In this document: one piece after another, positions 51,484-59,814 of the stretch
How the letters are laid out: every line of letters begins with the position of its first letter
Numbering within the stretch: the first letter of the stretch is position 1
DNA from: Cloacibacillus porcorum
Lineage (GTDB): Bacteria; Synergistota; Synergistia; Synergistales; Synergistaceae
Direction of reading: 5' to 3'
Assembly (NCBI RefSeq): GCF_001701045.1
Contig: NZ_CP016757.1
Coordinates: 2,692,219 to 2,756,218 of the forward strand
Length of the DNA stretch: 64,000 nucleotides
Notes under the pieces: model-generated
Database searches by the model: none
The model's input: the letters and a program-made list of their open reading frames with translations, nothing else
What the model was told of the DNA's origin: nothing
Made by a program: the position numbers and the translations under genes

Positions 51484-52506
51484 CTATTTTACTTTGATAC
51501 CCTTTTCATTAAGATATTTCAGCGCACCGGGGTGAAGAGGTATGTTGGCTACCTTAGGAAGGTCCTGTGGGTTGCAGATTTTGGGCCAGCCCCTCGCCTC
51601 TGTCGCCTTAAAAGAATCCTTATAATAGCCGGATTCATAGATGGTTTTGGTGACGATATAGACGAAATCTTCCGGCAGGTCGGCGTTGCAGACGATGGTG
51701 GTGGGGATGGCGATGGTCTTGACGGGATAATTCTGCTTGTCATAGGTGTTCGGCTGCATGGTGGCTTTCACATAACCGGTCATCGAGGGATCGGCCAGCA
51801 CCTTGTCGGCGTGCGCGTCGTCTATGCTGAGGAATTTAACTCCCGGCTGTATGATAAGGTTGACGATGCTCGGCATAAGTCCGCCATATGTGCCGATAAA
51901 GTCCATATGGCCGTCCTGCATCATCGTAGAGGCGTCATCCCATCCAAGGGACATGACCTCTCCGCCCGCGGCTTTAATGTCGTTGAATGACATGCCGTAG
52001 GCCTTAAGGAGCGCCTCAATCATCATCCTGTCGGTAGACGCGAGCTTGCCCCCGTTTACCTTCTTGTCTTTCAGCTGGCTGAGATCTTTGATATCGGATT
52101 TTTCGGGAACGATCAGCTGCGCAAGCATCAGCTCCTGGGTTCCGACCAGACGCAGATTCGTCAGCGGCTTCTCGTAGGGCGCCATTCCCTTATAGGCCAG
52201 ATACTGGTTCTGCGCGGTGGTCAGCGTCAGCACCATCTCTTTGCCCTCGTGTACGGCGGAGACGTTAAAGGCGCCGCCGGTGGACTGAACGGAGCAGGGA
52301 GCATTTATGCCGGCTTTTTTCAAAGCTGCTTCCAGCTTAGAGGCCAGAACGGCGGAAGCGGGATACCATATGCCTCCAGGGAATCCCGTGCCGATTTTGA
52401 CAAATTTAGGATAAGCCGGCGCGGCGGCTACCGTGCTGCAACTGAACAAAAAAACACTAAGGCAAACAACAAACGCGGCTGCTAAATTAATTTTTGAACG
52501 AAACAT
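51484..52506 (-). CDS. TAXI-family TRAP solute-binding protein
   Basis: 340 residues. Signal peptide 1-29 (ending STVAAA; an LFSC stretch could also act as a lipobox). The mature part begins FVKIGTGFPGGIWYPASAVLASKLE, the TAXI hallmark, with later TTAQNQYLAYKG and SLGWDDAS. TAXI proteins bind carboxylates or amino acids such as glutamate. The start at 52506 follows AAGGAGG. It is separated from the GrdB-type gene by a hairpin, but on the same strand. Confidence 0.94.
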   Translation of the reverse strand: MFRSKINLAAAFVVCLSVFLFSCSTVAAAPAYPKFVKIGTGFPGGIWYPASAVLASKLEAALKKAGINAPCSVQSTGGAFNVSAVHEGKEMVLTLTTAQNQYLAYKGMAPYEKPLTNLRLVGTQELMLAQLIVPEKSDIKDLSQLKDKKVNGGKLASTDRMMIEALLKAYGMSFNDIKAAGGEVMSLGWDDASTMMQDGHMDFIGTYGGLMPSIVNLIIQPGVKFLSIDDAHADKVLADPSMTGYVKATMQPNTYDKQNYPVKTIAIPTTIVCNADLPEDFVYIVTKTIYESGYYKDSFKATEARGWPKICNPQDLPKVANIPLHPGALKYLNEKGIKVK

Positions 52507-52696
52507 ATTTTCTTCCTCCTTATTTTCCCGTACTGCCAGCAAAATTCAAACCTGCTTGCGCCTTTACATAAACGTCGTCTTCCGCCGGCATCTCCCCTTT
52601 CAAAAAATCGCTCCGACGCCTCTCGGTATATCTCTATCCGGCAGCGCCGCCCTACATTTGGGACCGTTATTTTCCCATCTTCACAGCATTGGCGAA

Positions 52697-52724
52697 AGTG
52701 GGCTTTGCCACAGCAAAGCCCACT
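52697..52724 (-). terminator. Hairpin after the GrdB-type gene
   Basis: A 12-bp perfect stem, AGTGGGCTTTGC and GCAAAGCCCACT, with a CACA loop. The T run is short on the minus strand, so partial read-through into the TAXI-TRAP genes is possible. Confidence 0.75.
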
Positions 52725-52733
52725 CTTGTGATT

Positions 52734-54032
52734 TTAGAAGAAAGTCTGTTCAGTAACGTCCGTGGAGACCGCCTTAAGGGCGCGCTCGACGAGACTTTTC
52801 TGCATCGCCTTCTGCTCCTCGGCTGTAAGCAGGGGATCGCTGAAGGGAGATACAAGCCCGTAACCGGGAACTATACGGTTCGCCCCGGTGACCTTGGATA
52901 CGGAGACAAGGTTTGTGACATGCACTATGGGGAATCCCGCTCTGTCTATCTCTTTTACCATCGTTGCACCGCAACGAGTGCAGCTTCCTCAGGTACTGAC
53001 AAGGACTACGGCGTCGACCGCCTCTTTCTTGAGCGCTTCGGCGATCTCTTTGCCCATCCGGCGGGCGTCCTTGAGGGTGGCCAGGTTGCCGGTGGTCGAG
53101 TAGAGGGTGTTGCAGAGCTCGCCGATCACACCGGCTTTCTCAAATTCCCTGAAGGAAGAGAGCGGAAAGAGAACCTCCGGATTGGCGTTGACAAAGTCGG
53201 TGTTGATGCCGCAGTGGACGCTGTAGAAGTCTCCCTTTACAAGAACATCCTTGCCGGAGACATCGTAGGTCGCCCATATGGAGCAGGTGCCGCCGGGAAT
53301 GCGGTCAGGGTTGCCGAGGGGAACAAGTCCGCCGGTGCTGACGAAGGCGACCTTGGCCTTGCTGAGATCGCCGACCGCCTTGGAGGGAACGACGTTGTCG
53401 CGCGGCTCAATCTTCAGTTCGGTCTCGTAGGGCTGACCTGAGAGTTTGGCAAGAAGCATATCGACGGCGCGGTCGCCGGCGGTCTTCTCCGCAAAGACCT
53501 CTTTTCTGATGCCGTGCGGGAAGTAACCCTCGGCGTCGGCCCAGAGTATCTCTTCGCCGGAGATCATCTTGTTGACGATGCCGGCCATCGCGGCGGCGTC
53601 CTGACGCATCTTGGCTGCGCTAGCGCCGCCCTTCATGATATAGAAGGGTTCCTCTTTGAACATCGCCACGCCGGGGTTTTCCTCGTGCATGCTGGTAACC
53701 GCCTGCACGCCATATTTTTCGTGCGCGAATCTGCATATTTCGCCGCAGCAGACGCCGTAACGTCCGGCGCGGAAGGCGGGTCCGGCGGCCATGATATCGA
53801 ACTCTTTACCTTCAAGGAAGGCGGCGATGCGCTTCAGCGCCTCGTCTTTGTGGCTGGCCATAAAGTTGTCGCCGCAGATGATGGTGTGCGTAACCTCGGC
53901 ATCTTTCAGAGCCGCCTTAAAGGCAAGCGCCGGACCTACAGGCCCCTCTTTGATGACAGGCTCAAAATCAGCCTCGTTTTCTCCGCCGACGCCGCCGAAA
54001 AACTGGTTGGCATAGAATATAATCTTTTTCAT
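52734..54032 (-). CDS. GrdB-type selenoprotein (component B selenoprotein subunit of a glycine/sarcosine/betaine-type reductase), paralogue of unknown substrate
   Basis: 432 residues when the TGA at 52989-52991 (codon 348) is read as selenocysteine. The frame continues GSCTRCGATMVKEIDR, giving the U-x-x-C-x-x-C family site, to the stop at 52734. A 17-base hairpin, TCGTTGC-GGT-GCAACGA (52961-52977), begins 11 bases past the TGA and is identical to that in the other grdB-type gene: a bacterial SECIS candidate. The N-terminal FFGGVGGENEADFEP is typical. It pairs with the GrdE-like gene 30 bases upstream. Substrates known for this family are glycine, sarcosine and betaine; here it is not assigned. 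Confidence 0.9.
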
Positions 54033-54062
54033 TTATTTATCCCCCCATACGATATATCTGAG

Positions 54063-55391
54063 CTAGTATTCCTTCACGGTCTTGGTCGTGAAACCGGCGC
54101 AGTTGGTGCTGTCCACAATCATGCAGCCGTTTACGATCAGAGAACCGTCCGGGCGCAGGCTGGGGCCGTATTTCTCGTGAGCGGTCCACGCGGCGTGATA
54201 AAAGTCGCGGGTCACGGAGGCGAGATCGCCGATCACGTTCTTCATCGGCGGGAATTCAAAGACGGTGCCGGAGTCGCCGGTGGAGACGATGGCGTCGGCG
54301 ATGGGGTCGAGCATCGATTTGCCGCTGTGCTCCGGAGTAAGTCCCACCGTCTTGATGCCGCGATGTTCCAGCTCGGAGCACATGAAGAAGAAGTCGACGT
54401 CGTAGTTGCTGCCGCCGGCGACGGAGGCGACGATCGCGCCGTCAAGCTTCAGCAGGGAGGCCAGCTCGCCGCCGGCAACCTTTACCGTCTGCTTGAAGTG
54501 GTTGGGCACGTCGACCGCGAAGGGAACAACGCCGACAAAATTGATAGTCTTGCCGTGTTCCTGATAGAGACGTTTGATTATCGGCCAGTTCTGATAAGTA
54601 TAGGTGCAGTAGCCCTCTCCGTAGAGGCCGCCCTGGTTGGTGATCTGTCCGTCGAATACAGCGTTGGGGTGCATAAGGAAGGGCAGCATGTTTTCGCAGT
54701 CGATACCGAAAATTCTCTCGTTAAAGAACTTATCCTTGCCGACCTGAGCCTTGATCTGGAAGAAAAGGGCGACCCTCGGAAGCCCCTTCTTCTCCGCCTC
54801 TTCGGCACCGGGCTCAAGCTCGTAGCATTCCCAGTCTTCCGGCTCCTGGTCTTTCAGCGAAGCGGCCACATAGTCCGCCAGATAATGGGCGGCCATCTTC
54901 AGCGGAGCCTCGTTTCTGAAAGGCTGGTCTAGCTTTGTGGGGTTGACCAGTTCCGCGTATACCACAAGGTTCACCATCTTCGCAAAGATGGAGTGCTCCG
55001 CGCCGGGGCCGCTCATATCAAGCATGCCCTCGGCCGCCTGCGAGTATTTACCGCAGGCGATGACATTGATGCCTTTCATCGCGTAGAGGTCGCCATCGCC
55101 GCAGCTTTCGATCGTCAGACCGCCGGTCACGCCGGGGAAGGTGGCGCGTCCATCGGGACGGAAGCGTGGCTCCAAACCGACCTTGCAGGGCAGAATGCGG
55201 GTCTCGTCACCGGGATGGACAATATATATCTCTATGTTCTTCAGTTCTTTGTCCGGGTCCAGAGAGGCGATAGCTTCACCTTTATTGATTGTGAGCACGC
55301 CGTTTTTGAATGAGGTCTTTTCACCAAATACGATGTCCTTAACATGAAAATTACCTATTCTCAGCTTTTTCGTATGTTCCAAACTCTTCAC
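54063..55391 (-). CDS. GrdE/GrdG/GrdI-type reductase subunit lacking the Asn-Cys processing site
   Basis: 442 residues, the usual size of the GrdE-type proprotein. Shared blocks with the GrdE at 57692-58987: EGMLDMSGPGAEHSIFAKMVN, DCENMLPFLMHPNA and NWPIIKRLYQEHGK. Where GrdE has GNC (Asn244-Cys245), this protein has TNQGG (about 251-255), with no Asn-Cys. In GrdE the Cys forms the pyruvoyl group after cleavage. It might be cleaved elsewhere (a TNC is at about 429-431, 12 residues from the end), or not at all. It is the first gene of the unit with the GrdB-type gene. Confidence 0.85.
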   Translation of the reverse strand: MKSLEHTKKLRIGNFHVKDIVFGEKTSFKNGVLTINKGEAIASLDPDKELKNIEIYIVHPGDETRILPCKVGLEPRFRPDGRATFPGVTGGLTIESCGDGDLYAMKGINVIACGKYSQAAEGMLDMSGPGAEHSIFAKMVNLVVYAELVNPTKLDQPFRNEAPLKMAAHYLADYVAASLKDQEPEDWECYELEPGAEEAEKKGLPRVALFFQIKAQVGKDKFFNERIFGIDCENMLPFLMHPNAVFDGQITNQGGLYGEGYCTYTYQNWPIIKRLYQEHGKTINFVGVVPFAVDVPNHFKQTVKVAGGELASLLKLDGAIVASVAGGSNYDVDFFFMCSELEHRGIKTVGLTPEHSGKSMLDPIADAIVSTGDSGTVFEFPPMKNVIGDLASVTRDFYHAAWTAHEKYGPSLRPDGSLIVNGCMIVDSTNCAGFTTKTVKEY

Positions 55392-55526
55392 ACTCCCAGC
55401 ATTTTACATGAAATACTTTCAATATGCCAAAGCTTAAACCTTAAGCCTAAAGAAACGCCTCTCACACCAGCAAAACAATAAGCGGCAAGATAGATATAAT
55501 CCCGCGTCGTCAAGCGCTTTTTCAAT

Positions 55527-55698
55527 TTAGAATGCAATGGTTTTCGGTATGGCGTCAGTGAGGTCTTCAGACAGAGGCAGGGCTCTCATTCCGAAAAACA
55601 ACTTCTCCGATGTGAATTGGGCCCAAATCTCCATCGAGATACGGAATAGTTCCTGCCATGTAGTCTTAGACAGTTCATCACGTACTTTGTAAAATAGT
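55527..55698 (-). pseudogene. Possible C-terminal gene fragment
   Basis: A frame on the minus strand reads VRDELSKTTWQELFRISMEI, then about 30 more protein-like residues to a TAA at 55527-55529; upstream in frame is a stop. I do not recognise the family. It could be the end of a gene destroyed by rearrangement. Confidence 0.3.
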
Positions 55699-55809
55699 CA
55701 TCCATACTGCGGTCTTATGCCTAAAACCGATGTTCGGCAACAGGCGGCACATATTAGCAAAGACGATCGCGACATTCCGTTATTGATTTATAAAGGTGCG
55801 AAAGAGCTT

Positions 55810-55896
55810 TTCTTCTACGAACTTCGCTAAGTTTACAGAAAAAGAAGGAACCCGTGTTTCAGTTTTTTACCTTAAAAATATCGTAATCGACGCAAA
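55810..55896. repeat. Decayed repeat, copy 2
   Basis: Counterpart of 43033-43120: GAAGGAA then GTG and TTTCAGTTTTTTACC, then ATCGACGCAAA. Same orientation as copy 1. Confidence 0.45.
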
Positions 55897-56314
55897 AATT
55901 TACACAGAGGGTAGATTAAAGTTAGGTTGCCGATCTTTCTCCAGCACCTTTCTGAAATATTTTGAAGGGCCTATACGGCCTTCAAAAGTAGGTATAAGTC
56001 TCAAAAATCTGGAGCCAGCCGCAAAAATCTTTCGTATAAAACAACGGGTGGGAGCTGTATTTTATGCTCAGGCACGAATACCAAAAGGGATGTTTGGCTG
56101 ATTAGCCGTGAAGGCGCAAAGAGAGATAAAATACCCGAAAAACACAAATATAGTAGCAGTACATCAAAGGTGGGGCGCTGCGGAATTAAGAAATGAGATA
56201 CTAGGCTGTCAGGCTGTTATGAGAAAACGTTCTAATTTTAGCCGTGTAACGCGAAGTGCAATATCCTTGAAAAATCGGCGGCGATTTTGAGTGGGAACAT
56301 CGTATGTCAAAGAT

Positions 56315-56357
56315 AAAAAAATAGAGGGGCGGCAAGAAACCGTCCCTCTATTTTTTT
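56315..56357 (-). terminator. Terminator of the grdX-grdE-grdB operon
   Basis: AAATAGAGGG pairs with CCCTCTATTT around a CGG-loop-CCG stem, followed by long T and A runs on both sides. Confidence 0.9.
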
Positions 56358-56369
56358 ATTATTTAACTA

Positions 56370-57677
56370 TTAAAATACTGTCTGCTCCGATATCGGCGTC
56401 TGGAGGGCCTTCATGGCCTTGTCCAGGATCGCGCGGCGGATCTGCTTCTCTTCCTCGGCGCTCTTGCTGATGTCTCCGAGGGGATAGGGGATGGCGACCG
56501 CGGGAACTATGCGGTTCGCGCCAACCGTCTGCGAGATCGGTACGATCGTGCAGATGTGTACCACGGGCATTCCAAAGGCTTCGATCGCTTTGACCATCGT
56601 TGCACCGCAACGAGTGCAGGTTCCTCAAGTGGAGGTGAGGATCACGGCGTCAACTCCGTCTTTCTTGAGCTGCTCACCAATGGCGGTGCCGAACTTCTTC
56701 GCGTTGGCAATCGATGTTCCATTGCCGACGGTCGTGAAGAAGTATCTGTAGAGCTTTTTGAAGACGCCCTCTTTCTCCATCTCGCGGAGCACGTCGACGG
56801 GAAGCACTCTGTTGGGGTCAGTGTTGGCATAGGTCGGGTCGTAACCGCCGTGCGCCGTCGCGTAATGCTCGCCGTCAGCCGTCTGTACACCTTCGATATC
56901 GTAGGTGCCGAACTTCATCGCGCTGGAGGCCTCGATGTGGTCGGGGTTGCCTTTCGGGACGATGCCGCCGGAGGTGACGAGCGCGATCGTCGCGTTTTTA
57001 AGGTCTTTAATCGCCTCGCCGGGGGCTACGCGGTCAAAGCTGGGCATCGGATATTCGGTGGTGAACTCTTCGCCCTTGAGCTTCTTGACGAGCATCTCCA
57101 CCGCGCGGTCCGCGCCGGGTCTGTCCTGGAAGAAGTTGACGCGCACGCCGCGGGTCATGTAACCGGCCTCTTCGGGCGAGCCGGGGTTGCCGTTCGTCTC
57201 AAGGACTTTGAGGACGAGCTTCGCCATCGCGGGAACGGCCGTCTTGATACCGCGCGCGTTGTCGGCTGTCGGGACGATGAATACCGACTTCTTGAACATA
57301 TCCGCGCCGGGGTTCTCCTCGTACATACCGGAGACGGCGGGTATGCCGAGCTTCTTCTGTACCGCGTCGGCTACGCCGCCGGCGGCGGTGCCGTAACGTC
57401 CGGCGTTGAATGCGGGGCCGGTGACGACCGCGTCGGGCTGGAAGGCGGAGATGAGCTTGAGTATCTCTTCGGTCGCCGATTCCATGTTCTCCGCGTAGTA
57501 GCCGTCGCCGCAGATTACCGTGCCGACGACTTCGGCGGCGTCGCCGAGTTCGTGGGCAAGGGCCATGCCGGGTCCGACTACGCCGGGGCGTGACTCGGGC
57601 TTGGTGTCAGCCTTCTCTTCTCCGCCGATACCGGCAAAGAACTGATTTATGTAGTGTACGATCCTCTTCTTTGTCAT
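56370..57677 (-). CDS. grdB: Glycine reductase component B selenoprotein subunit
   Basis: 435 residues with TGA at 56625-56627 as selenocysteine 351, close to its known position near 350. Sequence around it: STUGTCTRCGATMVK. A SECIS candidate hairpin TCGTTGC-GGT-GCAACGA lies at 56597-56613. The protein activates glycine together with GrdE and passes the carboxymethyl group to GrdA. It is the last gene of grdX-grdE-grdB, followed by a terminator. The glycine assignment rests on the glycine riboswitch upstream of grdX and the normal processing site in GrdE; sarcosine or betaine forms cannot be fully excluded. Confidence 0.93.
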
Positions 57678-57691
57678 TGTCTTTCGTCCTC

Positions 57692-58987
57692 CTACCAGGT
57701 TTTGGCGCTGAGGGGGTTAAAGCCCAGCTCGCATGTCGCGCCTGTGATAGCCTGCAGCTCAACCTCTATCGACCCGTCGGCTCTGAGCGAACCGTCGAAG
57801 CCACCGGCTATAACGTCCGTGTAGTCCGTAAATCCGATCAGTTTTTCCTGCGGGGGCAGTACGACGATCATGTTCGCGTTGCCCGCCGTTACCACCGCGT
57901 CGGCCTCTTTCGTGGCGTCGGCGAGCGACTGGCTCGCGCCGTCGCGGCCCGCGTATTCGTCGGTGATGAGCGCCGTTCTGATACCGGCCTGCTCCGCCTT
58001 GCGGCAGTTCATGATAAGGTCGGCGTCGGGATTGCCGAAGCCCTCTTCGCTGATTACAACGCCGTCGACGCCGAGCATCGAGGCGAGCTTCACCGCGTAC
58101 GAAGAGCTTCTCTGCTTGTCCATCAGCGTGACGTTCTCGTTTGTGATGATTACGCCGATGAAGTTGATGTCTTTTCCGTGGCGCTCATAGAGGCTGCGGA
58201 TGACGGGGTTGTTCTGGTGGACATAGGTGCTGTTCTTGTCGCATGCGGAGACGCAGTTGCCGGAGACGATCGCGCAGTCCATTGTCTCATTGGGGTGGAT
58301 CAGCGTGGGGATAATCTTCTTCGCGTCCACGCCGTAGACGTAGGTGTCATGAAGAAGTCCCTGAGTCTGGAGCATGTAGATGTAGGCAACCTTCGGGAGT
58401 CCGGGATAGGCTTTCATGGCCTCCGCGAACGAGGGAAGCTCGTAGGGCTTTGTCTCATCTACGGCTGCGCCAGCCTTCCAGGCGGCCTCCGCGACGTAGA
58501 GCGCGGCGCGGAATCCGGCAAGGCGGCAGGCTTTCTCATATTCGTGGGGCTCGATGCCTTCGACGGGCTCGAACACGAGCACGGCGTTCATCGTCTTTGA
58601 GAAGGGGGTGTATTTCGCGCCCTCGCCGCTCATGTCGACGATGCCTTCCTGGAATCCGACGATGCGTCCGCAGGTGACGACGGCCGCGCCGTCAAGGACG
58701 AAGGTCTTTCCACTGCCAACGGTGTCAACGCCGCTGAGCATGCCGGGGAATACCTGACCAACGCCCTCCGTCTTGTAACGGGGCTGGATGGCGTCTTTGA
58801 CAGGGCAGATGCGGACCGATTCGCCGGGACGCGCGAGGTCGGCGTTCAGGGTCTTAAAATGCTCTGTGTCCGAAGCCGCTGCGAGGAACTCTTCTTTGTT
58901 GATCTGAAGGGTGCCGTCGGCAAGAAGGGCGGTCTTGTCGCCCCATGCGATGTTCTTAACTTTTGCCTTCTGCAGTTCGAGTTTCAT
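57692..58987 (-). CDS. grdE: Glycine reductase component B proprotein (pyruvoyl precursor)
   Basis: 431 residues. Cleavage between Asn244 and Cys245 in SGNCVSACDK would give two subunits of about 26 and 20 kDa, with the Cys becoming a pyruvoyl group that binds the glycine amine as Schiff base. The C-terminal GATCELGFNPLSAKTW is typical. The start follows AAGGAGG. It lies between grdX and grdB, as in clostridial operons but without grdA or thioredoxin genes. Confidence 0.94.
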   Translation of the reverse strand: MKLELQKAKVKNIAWGDKTALLADGTLQINKEEFLAAASDTEHFKTLNADLARPGESVRICPVKDAIQPRYKTEGVGQVFPGMLSGVDTVGSGKTFVLDGAAVVTCGRIVGFQEGIVDMSGEGAKYTPFSKTMNAVLVFEPVEGIEPHEYEKACRLAGFRAALYVAEAAWKAGAAVDETKPYELPSFAEAMKAYPGLPKVAYIYMLQTQGLLHDTYVYGVDAKKIIPTLIHPNETMDCAIVSGNCVSACDKNSTYVHQNNPVIRSLYERHGKDINFIGVIITNENVTLMDKQRSSSYAVKLASMLGVDGVVISEEGFGNPDADLIMNCRKAEQAGIRTALITDEYAGRDGASQSLADATKEADAVVTAGNANMIVVLPPQEKLIGFTDYTDVIAGGFDGSLRADGSIEVELQAITGATCELGFNPLSAKTW

Positions 58988-59036
58988 AATGATCCTCCTT
59001 GAGTGATTTTTGAGGGAAATAGCGCGCTGTAAATGT

Positions 59037-59474
59037 CTATCTGTTTACCGCTTCCGGGTACCGTCTCTCCGGAGGCGTTAAGACCGAATATTGATGGAAG
59101 GTCTCTTCCAGCAAAATGAAATCAAGATAACGGAAGTCGTTATCTATCCTCTCCGCGAGTTCGCCGGGGCGCATAAGCTTCGGCGAGCTTTCAAAGACTC
59201 TGATCGCGTTTTCAATGAGATCGAGCGACTGCAGGTCGATGGCTCCGCCCCTCGAACAGTCCTTCTTAAGGATCAGGGAGCGGTAGGGCTGCTGGTTCGG
59301 CTTAAAATTCCCATAGAGGGGATTGGCAAGCAGCTCCCAGCCAAGGTGGATGAGATCGCGTCCGGCATATAGGACATCCAGCGCGCCTCCGTCAAGGTAG
59401 TCAAGCGACTGTACATGACCTTTGAGATTAGGGTTGTTTGAGATGCATACATAAGAATACGAGAACAAACCCAT
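59037..59474 (-). CDS. grdX: GrdX-family protein
   Basis: 145 residues. GrdX proteins open glycine reductase operons; their role is not known. Family features are the start VCISNNPNLKG and the DVLYAGRDLIHLGWELLANPLYGN block with a PYRSLIL continuation. The gene lies directly downstream of a glycine riboswitch and 50 bases before grdE, so it is the first gene of the operon. The start follows AAAGGCGG. Confidence 0.92.
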   Translation of the reverse strand: MGLFSYSYVCISNNPNLKGHVQSLDYLDGGALDVLYAGRDLIHLGWELLANPLYGNFKPNQQPYRSLILKKDCSRGGAIDLQSLDLIENAIRVFESSPKLMRPGELAERIDNDFRYLDFILLEETFHQYSVLTPPERRYPEAVNR

Positions 59475-59529
59475 AGGACACCGCCTTTCTGGCTAATATC
59501 CTCTGTTTTCGTCCTCGCCTGTTTTTGAC

Positions 59530-59636
59530 GTGTCCAGAGTGCTGTCCGGCGACAATCCTTATGCCTGAGAGTTTCAACCTTATGGTCTTGCCCCTTCGGC
59601 GCCCATAGTTAAAGTGGACGGGTCTCTCTTGCCGCT
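59530..59636 (-). promoter_or_regulatory. Glycine riboswitch, single aptamer
   Basis: On the minus strand: GCAAGAGAGACCCG, then GCGCCGAAGGGGCAA, then AAACTCTCAGGCATAAGGA, and GCCGGACAGCACTCTGGAC. GAGAG/CTCTC P1-type pairing and the conserved core match the glycine (gcvT) aptamer. It lies in the leader of grdX. Only one full aptamer is seen; the following region may form a leader-linker. It probably turns the operon on when glycine is abundant. Confidence 0.92.
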
Positions 59637-59746
59637 TTCATTCAGCTTGACCTTAGTATATCAAGAGCAAAATTCTTGTCAACAGCTTTCGAAGGTATTT
59701 TGTGATATTTTGCACCAATATTATCCTATTTTTTATACTATAGCAT

Positions 59747-59786
59747 AAAAAAAGCGTCTCTTTTTTGATAAAAGAGACGCTTTTTT
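59747..59786. terminator. Bidirectional terminator downstream of the NSS transporter
   Basis: An 11-bp stem, GCGTCTCTTTT (59754-59764) and AAAAGAGACGC (59770-59780), flanked by A and T runs on both sides. Confidence 0.9.
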
Positions 59787-59814
59787 ATTTTTCAGAACAA
59801 CGGAAGTGATGTTT

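Larger units (their letters stand above)
55392..56369. other. About 980-bp gene-free region with decayed sequences
   Basis: Holds the promoter of the GrdE-like gene (near 55400-55480), a possible gene fragment (55527-55698), a decayed repeat (55810-55896), and a terminator (56315-56357). Plus-strand ORFs at 55796-56101 and 56108-56290 look unreal: no ribosome site and poor composition. Confidence 0.5.

Noticed and set aside
53514-54932. 472-codon plus-strand ORF
   Set aside because: Antisense across two reductase genes.
55796-56290. Two short plus-strand ORFs in the 55.4-56.4 kb gap
   Set aside because: No ribosome sites, no recognisable features, overlap with a decayed repeat.
59530-59636. 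Tandem (two-aptamer) glycine riboswitch
   Set aside because: Only one complete conserved core is visible; I see no second GCCGAAGG-type core next to it.
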